From assembly GCF_900107745.1 (NCBI RefSeq), contig NZ_FNRO01000023.1:22325-86324 (forward strand): a DNA stretch of 64,000 nucleotides. The letters run 5' to 3'. This document shows, one piece after another, positions 61,205 through 64,000 of the stretch (position 1 is the first letter of the stretch; each line of letters begins with the position of its first letter). The position numbers and the translations under genes are program-made. This stretch comes from Variovorax sp. YR216 (GTDB taxonomy: Bacteria; Pseudomonadota; Gammaproteobacteria; Burkholderiales; Burkholderiaceae_C). Below the pieces are notes generated by a model. It ran no database searches and was not told the origin of the DNA. It saw only the letters and a program-made list of their open reading frames with translations.

Positions 61205-61467
61205 GATCGGGTTGACAATTTTGGTCTAAGTGGTTGTACGTTATGGCGTCAGGACGTCGCCACTATAGGTGTCCTCCCGTCGCTCAAAGCATCTCAATGG
61301 CGACATTGGACGGCTTGAATGGCCCAGACGCAGAGTATTGCAGTCGTTCGCTTTCGCTAGTCTTGAAGTTCACCCGATTTCGCGGACACCCGATTCTTAC
61401 GGAAGAAGGCGTCGACTTGAGAATCAAGTCCCAATCCGTCCGCGCAACAGGGTCAAGTCCAAGTCCA

Positions 61468-61617
61468 ATGGTCGTGGTGGCCGAGACTCAGCGGGGTCAG
61501 CGTGTAGGGAGCGCGATGGTTCAACACATCATCGATGCCGAATCGGGCGCTACCTGGGTCTTACGCGCCGGGGGAAATGGGGCCCCAGAGTTCTTTGCCA
61601 AACTTGGCTTCCTTTGA
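61468..61617 (+). pseudogene. C-terminal fragment of a GNAT acetyltransferase
   Basis: The frame encodes VVVAETQRGQRVGSAMVQHI and GATWVLRAGGNGAPEFFAKLGFL. This is the acetyl-CoA-binding motif A (Q/R-x-x-G-x-G/A) and motif B end of a GNAT N-acetyltransferase. The N-terminal half before about residue 75 of the frame is unlike a GNAT protein, and the usual tail after KLGF is missing. It is therefore a remnant truncated at both ends. Its 3' end overlaps the methyltransferase-like gene in antisense by about 97 bases. Confidence 0.65.
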
Positions 61618-62768
61618 TTGACGAAGATTAGTGCCTGATACTTTGGAAGCACGAATTCTGCTTTTGGATTTCGGAGATCAGTGGGCAGCTTTGAGCGGAT
61701 GTCGGCTCGTTCTTCTTCGTCGCAATCAGCAAGCGCTGATTCCACGTTTTCCCGCACATGTGCACACACAATGTCCCTATGGGGGCCGAGGTTCGCATCA
61801 ATAACATCGGTCGGGCTAATTTCGGTCAACCCCGCCTTCAAGGCGATGCTTCGCACTGCCTCGTAGATTGCTGGATATTGCACGCCGGTGCCTCCCATAA
61901 CTACCAGCACGCCCCCAGGAGTCAACGCACGCGCAAGTCCGTGTAGTTCTGAACGGAAACCGTCTGTCATCGATGGCTGGGTTAAGAAGTTGCACATGAA
62001 GACTAGGTCATATGCAGATGGTGGCGACCCTCCCTCCTGATATGCCATTCTGGAGGCAGCCTTTCGAGTAATGTGCTCGTCTGCCGCGCTGAATTCCTGG
62101 AGGATTCTTTGGGTGCGCTGAGCGACTGATTGGTGGTGTCGCGCAGTAGCGTTAAAGCCCGTGAACTCATCGATTGCTCGCGAAAACGGCAAACCGTTCA
62201 CATCCCCGTCGCCACCTCGTGCAATCATCAAATGCTCCGACAGGTGGTGGAGAACACGGTCCCAGGCCTGGCCACGCTCGAGGGAGTGAGCGAATTCAAC
62301 ATGTGCTACCTCAGTGTCTCCTCGCCCGGGCCAGACTCGCAACATCGCATAGAAATCCCGCGAGGCGTAGAGCGCTGGCGCGGGCCCGGAGCCCACCTCC
62401 AACACCTTTATTCCCCCCTTTCTGAGGGGGAGTCTCCCTGCGCGCATCAGGTGCTCCAGCACCTGCATTACGCGCCCGTAGCGGTCGAGCAGATGCAGGC
62501 CAGCATAGGCGGCGGCCTCCGGGACCTGGGAGAAGGACAACGCATCACAGTTTTTAAGGGCTTCCGGAAGGTTGCGTGCCACCGAACCGGGAATGTCGGA
62601 ATACCAAGACGGGTGAACTACACGAGCAATCGCATCGCCCATGGTGGACGCCCTGCTTCGCGCCTCACCGGATGTCACCGTCCATTGCAAAAAATCTTCG
62701 GCAGACTGACGCAGCCAATGGGCCGCGACAAATCCCTTCTTTCGGGTCGATTGACCATCTTTGGACAT
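61521..62768 (-). CDS. Methyltransferase-like protein
   Basis: The 415-residue product has a SAM-binding motif (IKVLEVGSGPAPALYASRDFY, about residues 119-139) and later YDLVFMCNFLTQPSMTDGFRSELHGLARALTPGGVLVVMGG, the post-II strand and helix of class I methyltransferases. The N-terminal 110 residues are helical and of no known family. The last 24 or so residues (KNSGAPFPPARKTQ...) are the antisense of a GNAT fragment, so the original stop was probably lost when this segment joined that fragment. GGAG lies 6 bp before the ATG. The target is unknown. Its composition is more A/T-rich than the catabolic block. Confidence 0.7.
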   Translation of the reverse strand: MSKDGQSTRKKGFVAAHWLRQSAEDFLQWTVTSGEARSRASTMGDAIARVVHPSWYSDIPGSVARNLPEALKNCDALSFSQVPEAAAYAGLHLLDRYGRVMQVLEHLMRAGRLPLRKGGIKVLEVGSGPAPALYASRDFYAMLRVWPGRGDTEVAHVEFAHSLERGQAWDRVLHHLSEHLMIARGGDGDVNGLPFSRAIDEFTGFNATARHHQSVAQRTQRILQEFSAADEHITRKAASRMAYQEGGSPPSAYDLVFMCNFLTQPSMTDGFRSELHGLARALTPGGVLVVMGGTGVQYPAIYEAVRSIALKAGLTEISPTDVIDANLGPHRDIVCAHVRENVESALADCDEEERADIRSKLPTDLRNPKAEFVLPKYQALIFVNQRKPSLAKNSGAPFPPARKTQVAPDSASMMC

Positions 62769-63161
62769 TCACTGCTCCTCTACGTGTACTGCAATGTTGG
62801 GGAACCAGCATCGGTGCAGCACTACCAGATTGTGCCTACTGCTTAACACGCTTGATTCTTGTCCGTATTGCGCGTATGTGACGTCCGCATGAACACACCG
62901 TAGCGTCATCGTTAGGGCACGGGCCGGCCGTGACCCGGCAATCGCGTGCAGCTCACACCCCGACGCCCATACTCAGTCGGGCTCAACCCAACGCTGGCAT
63001 CTTCCAGACGGCGATAGTTTGGCGCCCTGGAAGTCGCTCGGCTACTTCTACTACCACGTAGTGCCCAAGCCGCCAGCGCCCCGATGGACTAGAGTTGGAG
63101 CATGTTCGGCGCCCTTCGCCAATATCGGACGGCGTCGCGGTCTGCTAAGGTGAGCAGCCAT
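62769..63161. other. Intergenic region
   Basis: These 393 bases hold no convincing gene, repeat or RNA. The apparent frame starting at 63102 is only an extension of the downstream membrane protein. Confidence 0.45.
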
Positions 63162-63836
63162 ATGCAGAACTCCTCTTTAGATTGGCTCTATCGCCGCTAT
63201 CCGCACTTCAGGCAATTTCCCTTCGGGTGGCGACTTTCTAAACGCACGGCGATGTCCGCGCTAACGCTCGTCTTGGTGGGGTGCCTCATCAGATGGGGCA
63301 TCCGCGAAGACTTGAAGGCGGCCGACTGGGCCTCGTGGGTACAGGCTTTTGGATCTATTGGTGCCATCGTGGGCGCATGGATCATCGGGCGAGCTCAATC
63401 CAAGTCCGCGCTCGAGCACGCACTACAACTGCGGGATCGGGAACACGTTGAGCGAGTTCGCGCACTCTTCCCGATCGCTGCCCGAGCCTTCGAGCTCGTA
63501 CAGGATCTTGAACGCGAACCCTGTGATTCCTATTACCAGATAACCTACAGCGAGAGTTCCTTTCGCACCTGCCTGAAAGCTCTTGCTGCCATTCCATTGC
63601 ATGAGCTTGGCAGCTACGCGCTTGTTCAGGGCTACATGGAAATGCAACAGGCGTTGGAAGCCGCGGCACTCGCCGCCGCGGGACGCAAGGAACTCGGGCA
63701 GTTTAACTTTGCGGAAAGGCAGCGCCGACGAGCTGCCGATAGCGACATCAGCGCCGCGTATCGCGTCGCCAAGATGGCATTGGACAAGATTGAAACCAGT
63801 CAACCGAGTCGCGCACTAAAGCAGATTCTCGACTAG
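63162..63836 (+). CDS. Hypothetical membrane protein with two N-terminal helices
   Basis: The 224-residue product has two hydrophobic segments near residues 30-50 (MSALTLVLVGCLIRWGI) and 58-75 (WVQAFGSIGAIVGAWIIG), followed by a soluble helical domain (RDREHVERVRALFPIAARAFELVQDLE). The order membrane hairpin plus helical cytosolic domain is seen in small membrane proteins of accessory regions, but I do not recognise the family. AAGGTGA precedes the ATG at 63162. Confidence 0.6.
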   Translation: MQNSSLDWLYRRYPHFRQFPFGWRLSKRTAMSALTLVLVGCLIRWGIREDLKAADWASWVQAFGSIGAIVGAWIIGRAQSKSALEHALQLRDREHVERVRALFPIAARAFELVQDLEREPCDSYYQITYSESSFRTCLKALAAIPLHELGSYALVQGYMEMQQALEAAALAAAGRKELGQFNFAERQRRRAADSDISAAYRVAKMALDKIETSQPSRALKQILD

Positions 63837-63949
63837 CGCTGCGCAGCCGGCCGCGCCGCACTTTCAGCGCTACCCGAATCGAGAATGGGCCGCCGCAGGC
63901 AATCCGGTCGCGCCGGAGGCGGGCGTACGTTCGGGTTCTAATGCGAGCC

Positions 63950-64000
63950 ATGAGTACGACCTACCGCATGCCCGGGGCAGTTTTGACCGAGCGCGAGCAC
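63950..64000 (+). CDS. Start of a gene cut by the window edge, possibly alpha/beta hydrolase
   Basis: The last 17 codons read MSTTYRMPGAVLTEREH. This resembles the N-terminus of Burkholderiales alpha/beta-fold hydrolases of the proline iminopeptidase type, but the visible part is too short for a firm call. There is no strong ribosome binding site. Confidence 0.35.
   Translation, partial: MSTTYRMPGAVLTEREH

Noticed and set aside
1..64000. CRISPR arrays, tRNA and rRNA genes
   Set aside because: No regularly spaced direct repeats, no convincing cloverleaf and no rRNA-like conserved sequence were seen on either strand.

Overview
The window looks like chromosomal DNA of a high-GC betaproteobacterium of the Burkholderiales, most like the Comamonadaceae or Alcaligenaceae (Variovorax- or Bordetella-like). 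The reasons are three periplasmic Bug/TctC-type binding proteins, the DnaE2 and KfrA-like genes at the left end, a Rieske O-demethylase pair and a DUF1302/DUF1329/MMPL transport set. The genus is inferred from gene content, not from a marker gene. No rRNA, tRNA or CRISPR array was seen.

Left end (1-6.3 kb): the 3' part of an error-prone polymerase gene (dnaE2), a KfrA-like DNA-binding coiled-coil gene with an operator-like inverted repeat, three small membrane or hypothetical genes, and a decayed IS66-type transposase remnant. Sugar-acid block (6.3-23.7 kb): an unusual IclR regulator fused to an SMP-30-like beta-propeller diverges from a run of RraA-like, SnoaL-like, aldehyde dehydrogenase, Dabb, epimerase and Ldh-type dehydrogenase genes. 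A polar amino-acid-type ABC transporter with three paralogous binding proteins follows. On the minus strand are a mandelate-racemase-type dehydratase, a uronate-dehydrogenase-like enzyme, a galactarate/talarate dehydratase-like enzyme and a Bug receptor, facing a LacI-type repressor with two matching operators. Together these suggest uptake and oxidation of a hexuronate or aldarate.

Aromatic/hydrophobic-acid block (24-53.4 kb): LysR (one frameshifted), MarR and TetR regulators; Rieske oxygenase plus reductase; flavin monooxygenase; two FAH hydrolases; extradiol-type VOC dioxygenase; Rieske ferredoxin; BKACE; thioesterase; MBL hydrolase; aldehyde dehydrogenase; ornithine-cyclodeaminase-like and DHDPS-like enzymes; and a damaged maleylacetate reductase. 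Transport is by MFS, MMPL/RND with outer-membrane partners, and two Bug receptors. Eight copies of one operator-like motif (CRATACGR-N6-TCGWA-like) lie upstream of transcription units in this block, suggesting a regulon whose regulator is not obvious. The substrate cannot be told from sequence.

Right end (53.4-64 kb): accessory DNA. Its centre is a single 2169-residue protein with an N-terminal PD-(D/E)XK nuclease-like region, a STAND-type P-loop NTPase and a very long helical C-terminal region. This is the layout of Avs-like anti-phage sensors, and it is the best candidate for a novel defence gene here. It is flanked by a small coiled-coil/HTH gene, a truncated GNAT fragment overlapped antisense by a methyltransferase-like gene, and a small membrane protein. 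The first 17 codons of a further gene run off the right edge.
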